A stretch of DNA of 64,000 bases, from contig CP060754.1 of the NCBI GenBank assembly GCA_023205875.1, positions 744,001 to 808,000 of the forward strand. The letters are read 5' to 3'. Positions within the stretch are counted from its first letter, which is position 1. The number at the start of each line of letters is the position of its first letter. Shown here piece by piece: positions 18,242-28,397 of this stretch. The notes under the pieces were generated by a model that saw only the letters and a list, made by a program, of their open reading frames with translations, was not told where the DNA came from and made no database searches. The stretch comes from Chloropicon primus. Taxonomy: Eukaryota > Chlorophyta > Chloropicophyceae > Chloropicales > Chloropicaceae. The position numbers and the translations under genes are program-made.

Positions 18242-21200
18242 TTACTCCACTTCCAGCTTGAACCTGGGCACAAACTCCTTTGCATTTGGGTTCATCTTGG
18301 GATGGAAGAGCCTGGCATGAGGATTCAACACCTCTTCCTTCCTCTCTTCCTCCTTCTTGTCCTTTTGCACAACTGGCTTTTTCTTGACCTCTCTGACTTG
18401 TCTGACGACTTCCCTGGCCTCCTGCAGCTTGTTACTGTCCCTCGAGCTCGACCTCCTTTCTCTCTTCGAGAGGACGGGCATCCATCCGCCTTCGTCGGCC
18501 TCGACCCTGACCTCGACCTTTGCCACAGGTCCCTTTGGCTCCTCGACCTTCTTCTTCAGGTCCTTCCTCCGCTGCTGCACAACCAGCACATCCACCTCAT
18601 CGACTTCCTCCCCTGAGCTGTTGGTGCAGCTTCCGCTGCTGCTGCCGCTTCGCTGCTCCTTGAGCACCGAGTCCGGGGTCTTGCTCCTCTTCTTCTCCCT
18701 CTTCGTCTTGGATTTCCTCTTGGCCTCCCTCTTTCCTCCCACGGACTTAGTCTTGGCTTCTTCCGCCTCCTCCCCGATGAAATCCATGAGCTCCTTGACG
18801 CTCATGTGCCCCTTGCTGGCAATATTGCACTCCGTGGCCCCCTCGCCCTCCTGGGCCTTGAGGTCAAAGTATTCCAGCCAAGCAATCGCATCTTGAGTGC
18901 GCAGGTCATCTGGCCCGAGCTTGGCGTCAAGGATCTCCAAGCAGGTCTGCTCATGCTGAACCGCGAGTGGATACAGAGGGGGCTCCATGAGGGACAAAGC
19001 AATGGCTATGGCGTGGTACGACGCAGCCGTCTGCACGTGATCCCCACCGAGCAGGCGCTGGTTTATCTTCAACGCTTCCTGCAGGTACCTGAGGCTGAGA
19101 CCGACCCTGCCCTTGCTCTCCTCCATCATCGCGATGTTGATGTAGGTCGCGGCCGTGTTGGGGTGCTGCTCGCCAACGCACAGATGGAGAAGGTAGAGCG
19201 CCCTCTCCACGTAGGCCAAGGCAAGATCGACCTCACCCACCCGGTAATAGAAGACCGCCAAATCACCGTAAGATTTGATGGTGTCCGGGTGATCAAGGCC
19301 AAACTCCCTCTCGTTGATCGCGAGGGCCTTGGCTTGCAGAACGGCGGCCTGGACAAAGTCACCCGTGTGGTACAAAACGACAGCAAGCAAGCTGAACGCG
19401 TTGGCACAGCAAGCGGATTGGGCGCTCCCGCAGACGGCGACAATCTTGCTCAGGGCTGAGGTACTCGCAAGCACCGCATCGTCAAGCTTTCCCTTGTCGA
19501 GGAGTCCCTTGGCCTGCTCCAAGAGGTCCCTGGCGTCAGTGGACTGGAATTGCAGGCACTTGATCACGGGGAAGAAGGAAATGACGTCCGAGGCCTTGAA
19601 GGGGCTCTTAGAAGCGAAATTGTACGTCTTTGCCTTCAGTTCGACACCGCACCTCTTGCAGATGTCCCTCAAAATCGCGAGCTGCAACCCGTCGGCGATG
19701 TTGCCGCTGACCTCGTAGCCAAACCTCGCCTTGGTGAAGCGGCGGATCCAGTCCCAGACGGCCTTCCTGTTGCCAAACAAGTCGTTAAACAGGCTTGCGA
19801 GGGCGGAGGCTTTCGCGACCAGCTCGTTGGGACGGGCCAAGATCGCTCTGACAATCCTTTTCACGGATCTCACTATCATTTCCTGCACGCAGAGATGGTG
19901 GATGTGAATGAGGTTCTTGCTGCTCATCGTCGCCAGCCTCCCCAGAAACCTCATGTTGATTCCCCTCGAGTGTAGGAAGTCCGTGAGAGTCTGGCCGTCG
20001 ATGGGGGAGAGCTCCAGGCTCTCAAAATCGCTCACGATCTTGGCGATCGCGACGTCGGAGTAGAACCTGTTGGCGAGGTCCATCAGCTGCTCAAGAGTGC
20101 AGCGGTGGAGCCCGAGGTTGAGCTTCGCCAGCTGGTTCCACCTGTCCTCCCCTATGGCTTCCCTCAAAGCCTTCTCGCCCTCGTCGGACCCGCACTGGAG
20201 CCTCAGCTTCCTCCTCAGCCCAAGGCTCGCGGCCTTCTCCGTCTCCTTGAGGTGCTGCACCCACGAGAAGACGAGCTCCCAACGCAGCTTTGGTGGCGTG
20301 AGGTCCTCCTCCGGGAACTCCGCCGAGGCGAGCAGCTCCCCGAGCAGGTCCTTGCCCTCCCCGCCGTCCCAGGGCGCCGCGTGGCAGACGTGCTCCCTCA
20401 GTCCGTGGACGTTCAGAGCCCTGATCCCCTCCTTGAGGGCGGGCTCGTCCCCGAGGGGCCACTGGCCGGGGGAGTCCCCCACGTTCCTTGCCGAGGCGAC
20501 CTCGATGACTTCCCCGTTGAAGTGAATGGTCACCTTTGCCAAGGTGTCCACATCCCTCGCGATAGTGTTCTCGTCCGCCAGGAGGCCCTTCAGCAGGGAG
20601 GCTTCCCTCTCCCCCGAGCCCTTCGAGCCGCCGTGGCCCATCTCGCTGCTAAGCTTCCCCTCCTCCGCCCTCCGGTCGATCTCCAGGAACCTCTTGGATC
20701 CCCCCTTCCCCGTGATGGCCGTCACGACGGCCTCGTCCACGAAGTGCGACCACAGCAGGAACAGCCTGTGGTCCCTGGCCACCCTCTCCGCCGGGTTGTT
20801 GCCCCGCATGGCCGCGCTCCTCCGGAACTCCGAGTCCCAGTCCCTCTCCTTGCCGCTGAGGTTGCCGCCCACGTCGCCCATGCAGGCGGGGTCCTCCGAG
20901 GGGAGGATCCTCCTGTCCTCCGCCCTCTCGGCGGAGAGGCACGGGGGCACCACCCACGTGTTGCAGCGAAGGCCCAGCGGGAGGTTTCCGAACTGGTTTC
21001 GGCTCTTGAACGCGGCCATCAGGTCCGCGTACCCCCTCCGGAAGGCCTCGCTCTCCTCCCTCAGGAGGGCCACGATCGTGCCGTGGCGGGCTCCCCCGCC
21101 GCTCCCAGAGGTCCAGCCCCCCTCGGCGCCCCTCACGACGACGGGGTCCCTCTCCCCCCGGAGCCTCACCTCGAGCTCCACGAGCGCCCCGCCGGCCTTG

Positions 21201-21802
21201 GGGGCTCCCGCCACCCTCACCCCCTCGACGGGGCTCGGGACGTCCGAGAAGCTGAAGTACGAGTAGAACTCGTGGAGGAGGGGTTCCTCCCACATTCCCC
21301 CGCTCTTCGCCCCGGCGCTCTTGATCTTGGAGGGCGTCAGGGCGGAGAGGTCCCTCTCCCCCTTCCCCGAGTCCGCGAGCCACGAGTCGGTCGGCTTCTC
21401 CTTCTTCTTGGCGACCGGGCCCACCAGGGTCGCGCAGCTGAACAGGTCCATGAAGCGCTGGGCCTGGGCCATCGCAGCCTCGCGGCCGTCGTACGGCTCC
21501 TCGGCCAGGGCCACCCTGTTGGGCTTCAGGGCCACCACCTCCAAGTCCCGCTTCAGCACGTCCCCCGCCTCGTTGGCCCTCCTCAGCGAGTAGCTGGTCA
21601 GGTGGCACGTCTCAGGGAGCTCCGAGAGGGCGACGCGGACGTCCACCAATGTGTCCGTCGACACGCAGCGGAGGTCCACCCCCTCGCCCCCCGAGAGCGC
21701 CACGTGCACGTCCACCACGTCCGGCACCGTGTTCAGGTACTCCAGCCGGTTCGGCGCCCTCCTGCTGCGCGAGCCCTTATTCTTGATCTTCCCCTTTCCC
21801 AT
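18242..21802 (-). CDS. CLU (clustered mitochondria) family protein
   Basis: 1186 residues, single exon, ATG at 21802. CLU/CLUH/FRIENDLY proteins bind nuclear-encoded organelle mRNAs and control mitochondrial or plastid distribution. The order is as in the family: an N-terminal ubiquitin-like CLU_N region (residues ~25-110), the central CLU domain with the [20 protein letters not shown] stretch, an eIF3-like middle region ([33 protein letters not shown]), and TPR repeats (residues ~770-1000, e.g. [18 protein letters not shown]). The C-terminus is a Lys/Glu-rich tail. The N-terminal third is unusually G/C-rich. Plant relatives affect chloroplast coverage or mitochondrial clustering; which one applies here is unknown. 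Confidence 0.93.
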   Translation of the reverse strand: MGKGKIKNKGSRSRRAPNRLEYLNTVPDVVDVHVALSGGEGVDLRCVSTDTLVDVRVALSELPETCHLTSYSLRRANEAGDVLKRDLEVVALKPNRVALAEEPYDGREAAMAQAQRFMDLFSCATLVGPVAKKKEKPTDSWLADSGKGERDLSALTPSKIKSAGAKSGGMWEEPLLHEFYSYFSFSDVPSPVEGVRVAGAPKAGGALVELEVRLRGERDPVVVRGAEGGWTSGSGGGARHGTIVALLREESEAFRRGYADLMAAFKSRNQFGNLPLGLRCNTWVVPPCLSAERAEDRRILPSEDPACMGDVGGNLSGKERDWDSEFRRSAAMRGNNPAERVARDHRLFLLWSHFVDEAVVTAITGKGGSKRFLEIDRRAEEGKLSSEMGHGGSKGSGEREASLLKGLLADENTIARDVDTLAKVTIHFNGEVIEVASARNVGDSPGQWPLGDEPALKEGIRALNVHGLREHVCHAAPWDGGEGKDLLGELLASAEFPEEDLTPPKLRWELVFSWVQHLKETEKAASLGLRRKLRLQCGSDEGEKALREAIGEDRWNQLAKLNLGLHRCTLEQLMDLANRFYSDVAIAKIVSDFESLELSPIDGQTLTDFLHSRGINMRFLGRLATMSSKNLIHIHHLCVQEMIVRSVKRIVRAILARPNELVAKASALASLFNDLFGNRKAVWDWIRRFTKARFGYEVSGNIADGLQLAILRDICKRCGVELKAKTYNFASKSPFKASDVISFFPVIKCLQFQSTDARDLLEQAKGLLDKGKLDDAVLASTSALSKIVAVCGSAQSACCANAFSLLAVVLYHTGDFVQAAVLQAKALAINEREFGLDHPDTIKSYGDLAVFYYRVGEVDLALAYVERALYLLHLCVGEQHPNTAATYINIAMMEESKGRVGLSLRYLQEALKINQRLLGGDHVQTAASYHAIAIALSLMEPPLYPLAVQHEQTCLEILDAKLGPDDLRTQDAIAWLEYFDLKAQEGEGATECNIASKGHMSVKELMDFIGEEAEEAKTKSVGGKREAKRKSKTKREKKRSKTPDSVLKEQRSGSSSGSCTNSSGEEVDEVDVLVVQQRRKDLKKKVEEPKGPVAKVEVRVEADEGGWMPVLSKRERRSSSRDSNKLQEAREVVRQVREVKKKPVVQKDKKEEERKEEVLNPHARLFHPKMNPNAKEFVPRFKLEVE

Positions 21803-22460
21803 CGCGCGAGTCTCGATGCCAAGAAAGCCGGGTTACGCGCGCGGATTGCCTCCTTCTCCCGTGGTGTGCTGTGATGCGGATTATTTCTTCCCCCGCCCCT
21901 CGCAAGCGTTCCCCCGACGACGAACGACGATCCCGCGCGCGAATCAAACGCCCTCGCCACCAAAAACCAAGCGCCTCCCAAGATTCAAGAACGCTCCAAG
22001 CACTCTCGACCGCCTCGTCCGTCGTCCCGAGAGCAAAGCGTCGCTCGAGTCTGTCGTCTGTCGCCTCGGAAGCCTTAGCCTCCAGCCACTTGTTCGTCTG
22101 GATCAGATCTATCCTCACCGCCCGTCCCTTTCTATCCCCAAATCGCGTACTAAATCCTCTTTCCCTCGTTCCCAGCCACTGATTGGTGGGGGGCACACGA
22201 ACGTCTCTCGGTGGAGAGACCCAGGCTCGCTCCTCCTCCTCTCTTGGCTCTTGGCACTCTTGGCACAGCTGCTGCACACGGAGCACTCGGTCTGTGTCGT
22301 CGTCGTCTGTGGTCGCGCGAGACACGAGAGGAGGAAAGGTCGGCGTCGCGTTGCGTGGATCCCCGCAGCGATAGAGTCCTGCTTCCGTTCGTGCGTTCGA
22401 CTGATTGTTGCAGACTTGGTTTCTCAACTCAACCCAAAAGAAAACTGCAGGCAGAGAGAG
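21803..22460. promoter_or_regulatory. Divergent intergenic region (CLU / plastid membrane protein)
   Basis: 658 bp between divergent starts. It is C/T- and CG-rich with no long repeat, and ends with the short leader GCAGAGAGAG directly before the ATG at 22461. Open frames across it look non-coding. Confidence 0.45.
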
Positions 22461-23030
22461 ATGAAGGTCGCCGTCGCCGTGTTCGCGCAGGGGCGTCCGG
22501 AGGTCGCGCCGTCGTCGAGGGTGAGTCGTCGTGGTTTTTTCACCCCACTCCTCACGCCGCGAGTTCCGATCCGGGTTCTCTCTTCTTTTTTTGGTTGTTG
22601 CGTGGGCTGACCCCCCCCATCCTCCTTTTCGTCGTCGTTTGAGCAGCAGCAGCAGCAGGCCTCCGTCGCTTCCGTCGCCCGCCCTCGCCGTCGCACCAGC
22701 CAGCGAAACCCGCACCCCCGCCGGCCCGCCGTCGCGGTGTTCGCGTCCGAGGGGAAGGATGACGGGGAGACCTTGGGCAACCTGGACGCCATCCTGGGCG
22801 GGAACGAGGACCCGCTCGCCGGCCCGGAGGAGCCCTCGGAGGAGCCCTCGGAGGAGGACGGCTTCTTCGAGAGGAAGGCCATGTCCGAGGCCCAGAAGAA
22901 GAAGCTGAGGGACGAGTACCTGGCCTTTGGTGGAAGCGCCAACACCGCGATGGGGGCGAACTACTACTTGTACATCATCGTCATCATCTCCGCCCTGGCG
23001 GTGGCCGCCAAGCTCTCCGGAGCCATCTGA
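22461..23030 (+). CDS. Plastid-targeted single-span membrane protein of unknown function
   Basis: About 147-152 residues in two exons: 22461-22520 and approximately 22647-23030. The acceptor lies in five tandem CAG triplets (22644-22658), all in the same frame, so the glutamine count at the joint is uncertain. The N-terminus is Arg/Ala/Val/Ser-rich and acid-poor, a likely transit peptide. An acidic middle (EEPSEEPSEEDGFFERKAMS) precedes KKLRDEYLAFGGSANTAMGA and one C-terminal helix (YLYIIVIISALAVAAKLSG). The pattern of a Tyr/Gly-rich motif followed by one C-terminal span resembles small thylakoid membrane proteins, but I cannot name it. Confidence 0.75.
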
Positions 23031-23126
23031 GGCCGGCGCCTTCAACAGATCATCAAGTCCCAAAGAAGGAAGCACGCGCGCGCGCGCGTGTGTGTATACG
23101 TCGTTTGTGTCTATGTGTATATATAT

Positions 23127-23153
23127 TGTGTGTGTGTGTGTGTGTGTGTGTGT
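23127..23153. repeat. GT dinucleotide microsatellite
   Basis: About 13 GT units between the convergent plastid-protein and zinc-finger genes, preceded by a CG run at 23074-23088 and alternating purine-pyrimidine sequence. It is a simple repeat with Z-DNA potential. Confidence 0.9.
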
Positions 23154-23182
23154 TTGTGATGTGATTTGATGTGTTTGCTTTT

Positions 23183-23866
23183 TCACGCCCTCTCCGGCAC
23201 CACCAACGCCTCCCCCTCCGCCATTGCTTCCCCCTCTTTCCACCCCCCCTGGCCCCTGGAGCTCAGGAACTTCTTGTGGAACTGCCTGTGCGTGCGCTCG
23301 TCCGTCGGCTCGCCGATCGTGTACAGGAGGCCGCAGGTCGGGCACTTGACGGGCCCGAAATTCGACTGGCCCAGGTCGAGGTAGGCCTGGCGGAGCTTGG
23401 TGGGCACCGGCCCCCCGGGCCTGGGCTCGCCAACCTCCTCATTCGCCACCGGGGAGGAGGGGAGCTCCTCGACCCTCGGCCTCTTCCTCCTGCTGTACGT
23501 CTGGGCGGGCGTCCCCAGCCTCGCGAGGTCCGGCCCCCGCCTCCTCGCCGCAGGCTTCGCCTCCTGCTTCGGGGTCCGCTCCTCCTCCGCCCCGCAAGCC
23601 GGGCCCAGGCCCGCCCCCTCCTCCCCCCCTCGCGGCCGCTTCACGGGCGTCGCGAACTCCTCCCACTCCCGCCCTTCCCCTTCCAGCCTCCTCCTCTTTC
23701 CCTCCTCCTCGCCGTCGTCGCCGTCGTCGCGCTGCCGCCTCGTCGCCGTGACCGCGATCTCCCTCACCACGGGCCCCGTCCTCGGCTTGAAGAACTGCAG
23801 CAAGCTCATCGTCCCGCCCTTCTCCTTCCCCCCACTCGCCCCACCCTTCCCGCTTCTCCCCTTCAT
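23183..23866 (-). CDS. Eco1/ESCO-type zinc-finger protein lacking the acetyltransferase domain
   Basis: 227 residues from the ATG at 23866; a second ATG at 23809 gives MSLLQFFKPR at the extreme N-terminus, which resembles a PCNA-interacting (PIP) motif. A basic, low-complexity middle precedes a C2H2 finger near residue 170, GPVKCPTCGLLYTIGEPTDE then HRQFHKKF. That is the zinc-finger type seen in cohesin acetyltransferases (Eco1/CTF7/ESCO), which act at replication forks. Only ~28 residues follow, with no GNAT acetyltransferase fold. Either the catalytic part is absent or the gene is a truncated paralogue. No intron that would append one was seen before the convergent neighbour. Confidence 0.75.
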   Translation of the reverse strand: MKGRSGKGGASGGKEKGGTMSLLQFFKPRTGPVVREIAVTATRRQRDDGDDGEEEGKRRRLEGEGREWEEFATPVKRPRGGEEGAGLGPACGAEEERTPKQEAKPAARRRGPDLARLGTPAQTYSRRKRPRVEELPSSPVANEEVGEPRPGGPVPTKLRQAYLDLGQSNFGPVKCPTCGLLYTIGEPTDERTHRQFHKKFLSSRGQGGWKEGEAMAEGEALVVPERA

Positions 23867-23981
23867 CCTCTCCCCCCCTTCGTCTGTTCTCCCGCGAGTT
23901 CAAAAAAACAAACTCCCCTCTCTCTCTCGTCTCGTCTCTCTCTCTTTAGAAACGAGGGAAGGGGAGAGAGAGGGAGGGAGG

Positions 23982-24955
23982 ATGAGCGGAGGAACGGAGG
24001 AGAGCGTGGCGAAGCTGTCGACGAGGCTGCTGGAAGGATGGACGATGCTGTCGGAGACGTGTCCGCGAAAAGGGTGCACGGTGCCACTCATGAGGAGTAG
24101 GGATAATACCGAGGTAAGGACGAGGCAGCCTTCCCTACCCCCAAGGCAAAGGCGGGGTCTCTCGACTACTGGGTGGATGGGGGGGAGTGGAGACGAACGA
24201 ACTCGATCAAGAGAGGTTGAAGGGACTGACTTCTCTCCCCCCTCTCTCGCTGCATTCAGATAAGCTGCGTCAACTGCGGTACGCGGTACACGGACGACTA
24301 CAAGCCGGTCGGTGGGCTTGACCTGGGGGGGAGCGGACCGACGGGGCAGGGGGAGGCGGGAAGGTACGAGCCGCCGCCTTGCTCTCGCCCGGTGGGCGGC
24401 GTGGCGCGAGACACGGAGGTCGTCGCGCCACCAAAGCCAGAGCCACCAAGACTCTCGACATCACCGGCGAAGCCTCGCAAGAGGAGGGACGACAGCTGCA
24501 AGGGCCTGGCAGAGAAACTTCTTCAGGGCTGGACCCTCACGGATCAGTACTGCCCGGTGGAGCAGTGCCTCACCCCGCTCGTGAGGAGCAGGGACAAGAA
24601 GCTGCTTTGCGTGGACTGCGACAAGTGGGTGGTGACGGAGAACGAGGCCTACGCGAACGCGAGCCCGATGAAGCAGGAGCCGGCGCCGACCCCACCGGCC
24701 AAGGAGGCTTCTGCCCCCGCGGCACCCCAAGGGGTCGTCGGGAGCGGGGCGCAGGCGGTTAGGGACCACGCGGGCGTCTGCACGAGGGCAATCGACGTGC
24801 TGTTCAACAAAATGAACCTCTGCGTGAATCGGATGGAGAGACTGAACCAAGTTCCAGGAAGCGAGGCCTCCGAGCTGCTCGAGTTCCTGAGCAACACTTC
24901 GAAGACTATCTTGACGATGAGCGACTTGAGGGACTGCATGGAAGCCACGCGTTAA
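23982..24955 (+). CDS. Protein with two p27-type zinc ribbons (ZNRD2/SSSCA1-like)
   Basis: 275 residues in two exons, 23982-24113 and 24260-24955 (146-bp intron, phase 0). It carries two copies of the autoantigen p27 domain. Copy 1 has LSTRLLEGWTMLSETCPRKG, then PLMRSRDNTE and the ISCVNCG knuckle, with the intron splitting the ribbon. Copy 2 has LAEKLLQGWTLTDQYCPVEQ and LLCVDCDKW. Each supplies four cysteines for one zinc. Ala/Pro-rich linkers separate them, and the C-terminal ~60 residues are helical. Animal SSSCA1 has one ribbon and links to centromere and kinase biology; function in algae is unknown. Confidence 0.85.
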
Positions 24956-25093
24956 AGGCCCACGAATCAGCGGTTGGGGCACAGGGAAGGGAAGAACGAA
25001 TGCCTAGAGAGGATAAGATTAATAGTAAAGCAAGTGTACAACAAAGTTTTTGTGCTATTTTACTTTATCATTTTTTGTGAATACAGTGACCGC

Positions 25094-27709
25094 TTACGAG
25101 TTGTCCGAAGAGTGACTCTCGAAGACTTTCTCTATGTCTTTAATCCTGAAAGGCTTGGCGATCCAGTGGGAGAAGCCCTGCACGAAGCACTTCTCCTTGG
25201 TCTCCGCAAAGGCGTCCGCCGTCACAGCAACAATCTTGCAGCTGCTTACCTCGCCGTAGGTTTCCTTGAGCTCCTTGACCACCTCCATCCCGCCCTTCCT
25301 TGGCATGTGCAAGTCCATAAATATCACATCAAAAGCACTCGGACCACCCCTGCTGTGGATCTCCCTCAACGCGATGACTCCATCCTCAGCCGTGGTGATG
25401 TCCATGAAGCCAAGCCTCCTCAAAATTCCAAGGCACACTTTCATGTTGATGACGTTGTCCTCGGCGATCATTATTCTACACTTGGAATCTGGAACGCAGC
25501 GGGGGCCTCCAGATTCCTTCTTCGCTTCCAGCATCTTGGTGAGTGGCTTGTCCATGGCCAAGAACCTCTTTGTGCTGCACAGCTCCTCCAGCGCGTTCTT
25601 CAGCCTGCCGTGCCTGACGGGTCTCTGCACGCAGAGGTGGGGAAAGCTGCCAAGATCATTCTCCAGGGGAGATCTCAAGTTCTTGGACGTGTCTCCAATG
25701 CCGTTGATCTCGTCCGCCGCAGGCCAGACGATAAACACGATGGAGATGTCCCTCTTCTGCTCGACGAGAGCCTTCATGAGATGCTTGCAGTCCTTGTCTA
25801 TGATGACAAAGTCCAGAAGGATGTTGTTCTTGTTGATGGATCGCCCCGCGGTAGACGGTCCCGAAGGCCACACCAGGTAGGCCAGGGCGGACTGCTCCGA
25901 CGCAAAGGGAGTTACCTTGAGCCCCCAGGCTCTCATGGCCTTCGAGAGCGACTCCCTCACCGCGTCGTTCTCCTCCACGATAATGCAAGCCTTCCCGTCC
26001 AAGCCGTTGTGGTAGCTCTTGTCCGTGGACTGGGTGTCAGGCATGACGTCGACTATCGGCGTCTTGACGACTGTCTCGGACTTTTGCTGCCTCGAGTGAC
26101 ACTTAAGCGTGCAGTGGAAGATGCTTCCCTTCCCCAGACCCTTGCTCTCTGCCCACATCTCCCCTCCCATGGCCTCACAGAGCTTCTTGCTGATGGCGAG
26201 CCCGAGGCCCGTGCCCCCGTACCTCCTCGTCGACATCTCTTCGAGCTGGGTGAACGACACGAAGAGCCGCGACAGGCCCTCGGCGGTCATCCCCACGCCC
26301 GTGTCCTTCACGGAGAAATGAATGAGGTACAGGATGTCATTATCCGAGATATCGCTCTTGCTGTAGCTCGGGATCACTTCGTTGTTCTCCACGCCAGGCT
26401 GGTCGATCATCTTCGTGTCGCAGACTTGCACGGAGGCTTCCAGGGAGATGATCCCGGATTCCGTGAACTTGACGGCGTTGTAGAGCACGTTCAGCAGGAC
26501 CTGCTTGATCCTCGTGGAGTCGCCCCGCAGGGTCTCCGGAACGTGGGGAGAGAGGCTGTACGCCACGTGCAGCTTCTTCTGAGCCGCCTTCAGCCCAGCG
26601 ATCTCGATGGTGTCCTCTATGATGCTCTGCAAGCTGAAGTCGTGAATGTACAACGAGAGCTTGTTCGCCTCGATCTTGCTGAAGTCCAGGATGTCCGTGA
26701 TCAGAGCCAGCAAGGTCTCCCCGGAGCACCTGATCGTGTTCACGAGGTCCCTCTGCTGGTGGGTCAGCCTGGTCTCCGCCAGCAGCTGGCCCACCGCGAT
26801 CATTCCGTTCAGCGGCGTCCTGATCTCGTGGCTCATCCTCGCCAGGAACTGGCTCTTCGCCTCGTTCGCCGAGAGGGCCTTGTCCGCCGCGTCCTTGGCC
26901 TCGATCTCGGCCTTCTGCCTCTGTATCAGCTCCGTGATGTCACTCTGAATCCCCACGTAGTGCTGGAGCATCCCGTCGTTGTCGAATATCGGGGTCAAAC
27001 TGAGGTAATTGATAAACATTTCCCCGTTCTTCCTGTAGTTCGTCAGCTTCACCGCGCAGGACTTCCTCTCGGAGACCGCCTGCCTCAGCGTCGCTATGGC
27101 GCTCTGCTCGGTGTTGGGCCCCTGGAGGAACCTGCAGTTCCTCCCCAGGGTCTCGCTCTCCGAGTACCCGGTCATCCTGACGAAGCCCTCGTTCGCGTAA
27201 ATGATGGGAAAGTCGGTCTGGTTGCAGTCCACGATCGTGATTCCCTCCTTGAGCACGTTCATGGACTTCTCCTTGAGCCAGAGGTCCTCCAGGGTCGACA
27301 GGGAGGGCATCTCCTTGGAGCAGCTCTCCCTCCTGTTGCTCAGCATCCGGTCGAGCTCAATCCTCAGCCTCTTCGAGGACTCCCTCTCCGCCTTGAGCGC
27401 CTTGTTCAGCCGAGAGACCTCCCGCTGCAGGTAGTCCACGTTCTGAACCGTGTTCCCGCTCGACGTCTCGGGCGCCGGGGACGCGCTGTACCTCGTCCGC
27501 CCCTTTATCCTGTCCACCGACCCCAGGGACTCGCTGCATTCCTCGCGAGGCCTGTGCGAAGGGAGGGAGCGCGTGTCGTGTCGTGTCGTGTCAGAAAAAA
27601 GAAAGAAAGAGTTCAGAGGGGGCGAAAAAACTTACCTCTTCTTCCTTGGCGGCGACAACGCCCTCGTGCCCGCCTCGTCGTCCTTGAGGGTGGAGGCGCT
27701 CCTCGACAT
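25094..27709 (-). CDS. LOV-domain hybrid histidine kinase (blue-light receptor)
   Basis: 843 residues in two exons, 27636-27709 and 25094-27551 (84-bp intron). A short basic N-terminus and coiled coil lead to a LOV/PAS domain (residues ~110-225) with the flavin-adduct motif GRNCRFLQGP. Next come the phosphoacceptor site MSHEIRTPLNGM, the N box NAVKFT, the G boxes DTGVGM and GGTGLGLAIS, a degenerate receiver-like region and a C-terminal receiver with MIAEDN and phosphoacceptor Asp in DVIFMDLHMP. Blue light should form a cysteinyl-flavin adduct and alter phosphorelay signalling. LOV-histidine kinases are known in prasinophytes such as Ostreococcus, where one was tied to the clock. Confidence 0.95.
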
Positions 27710-28397
27710 GGCGAAGGAGAACTTCCGACGAGAACCGGGGGCTTCGAGTCAGTCGAGAGTGCGAACTCCCCCCCCCTCTCTCTCTCGTGCGTGCGTGCGT
27801 GCGTGTGTGTCCTCTCCCGCCCGCTCCTCGCTTTTCTTCTCCCTTCCCGGAAACCAAACCAAACCAAAAACTTCAAGCAGACGACCTCAGTGGACCCGCA
27901 TGTGACGGCAGCTGGATCGAGTCGTGCTCGTCGTCGTGCTCTCGTCGTCGCCGCTCTCGTCGTCGTCGCGCTCTCGTCGCGCTCCCTCGTCCGTGTCTTT
28001 TGGTTCAAAGCGCCTTTCCTTTCCCTTCGTTGTCAACTTCGTCGCTCGCCTTTGTTCTGGCGGGGGTCGGGCCCAGTAGAAATCCCATCTTGGGGGAAGA
28101 GATCAATGCAAGGACCAGGAGGAGGGCTCTCCGCCTCACAACGGCGATCAGATTTGCTTTCGCTTCGAGATAACCTTTTGGAAAACTTGGACTTTTCTGA
28201 TGGGAGAAGTCACCAAGAAGAGGCGCTTACATTGATCTCTTTTCCGACTGGACAGGGTCACGATCACCGTCTCGTCGCCCTCCGACGCATCCCTGCTGCG
28301 TCTTTCGAGAAGCTTGCCACACCACCAAAAACAAAAACAGAAACTAAAAAATAACTTAAAAGACTTTAGAGCCCACGTCCACGTCCGCGTCCCTCCT
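27710..28397. other. Long intergenic region with simple repeats and an inverted-repeat element
   Basis: 688 bp between the LOV-kinase start and the phosphatase stop. Bases 27770-27815 hold CT and GTGC tandem repeats, and 27910-27990 are CGTCGT-rich. Bases 28097-28241 form the inverted-repeat element listed separately. A frame from ATG 28106 to 28354 is open for ~82 codons but does not show the strong G/C third-position bias of real genes here. Confidence 0.5.
28097..28241. repeat. 145-bp element bounded by 16-bp inverted repeats
   Basis: Left end AAGAGATCAATGCAAG (28097-28112); the reverse complement of the right end (28226-28241) is AAGAGATCAATGTAAG, so 15 of 16 bases match. Inside, ATCAGA (~28149) and TCTGAT (~28197) can also pair. 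It may be a structured RNA or a small MITE-like element; no target-site duplication is evident. Confidence 0.6.

Noticed and set aside
22680-22700. Shared 18-19-bp string (CGCCCTCGCCGTCGCACC) with 39847-39865 as a third exon-copy event
   Set aside because: Both encode a basic PRRRT stretch with the preferred codons. The match is short and flanks differ, so coincidence is likely.
24974-28354. 1126-codon plus-strand open frame across the LOV-kinase gene
   Set aside because: It is antisense to a gene with every catalytic motif intact and runs on into simple repeats. No domain is visible.
28106-28354. 82-codon plus-strand ORF in the gap before the phosphatase
   Set aside because: Codon use lacks the strong G/C third-position bias of neighbouring genes and the ORF overlaps the inverted-repeat element. 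Kept only as an unassigned stretch.
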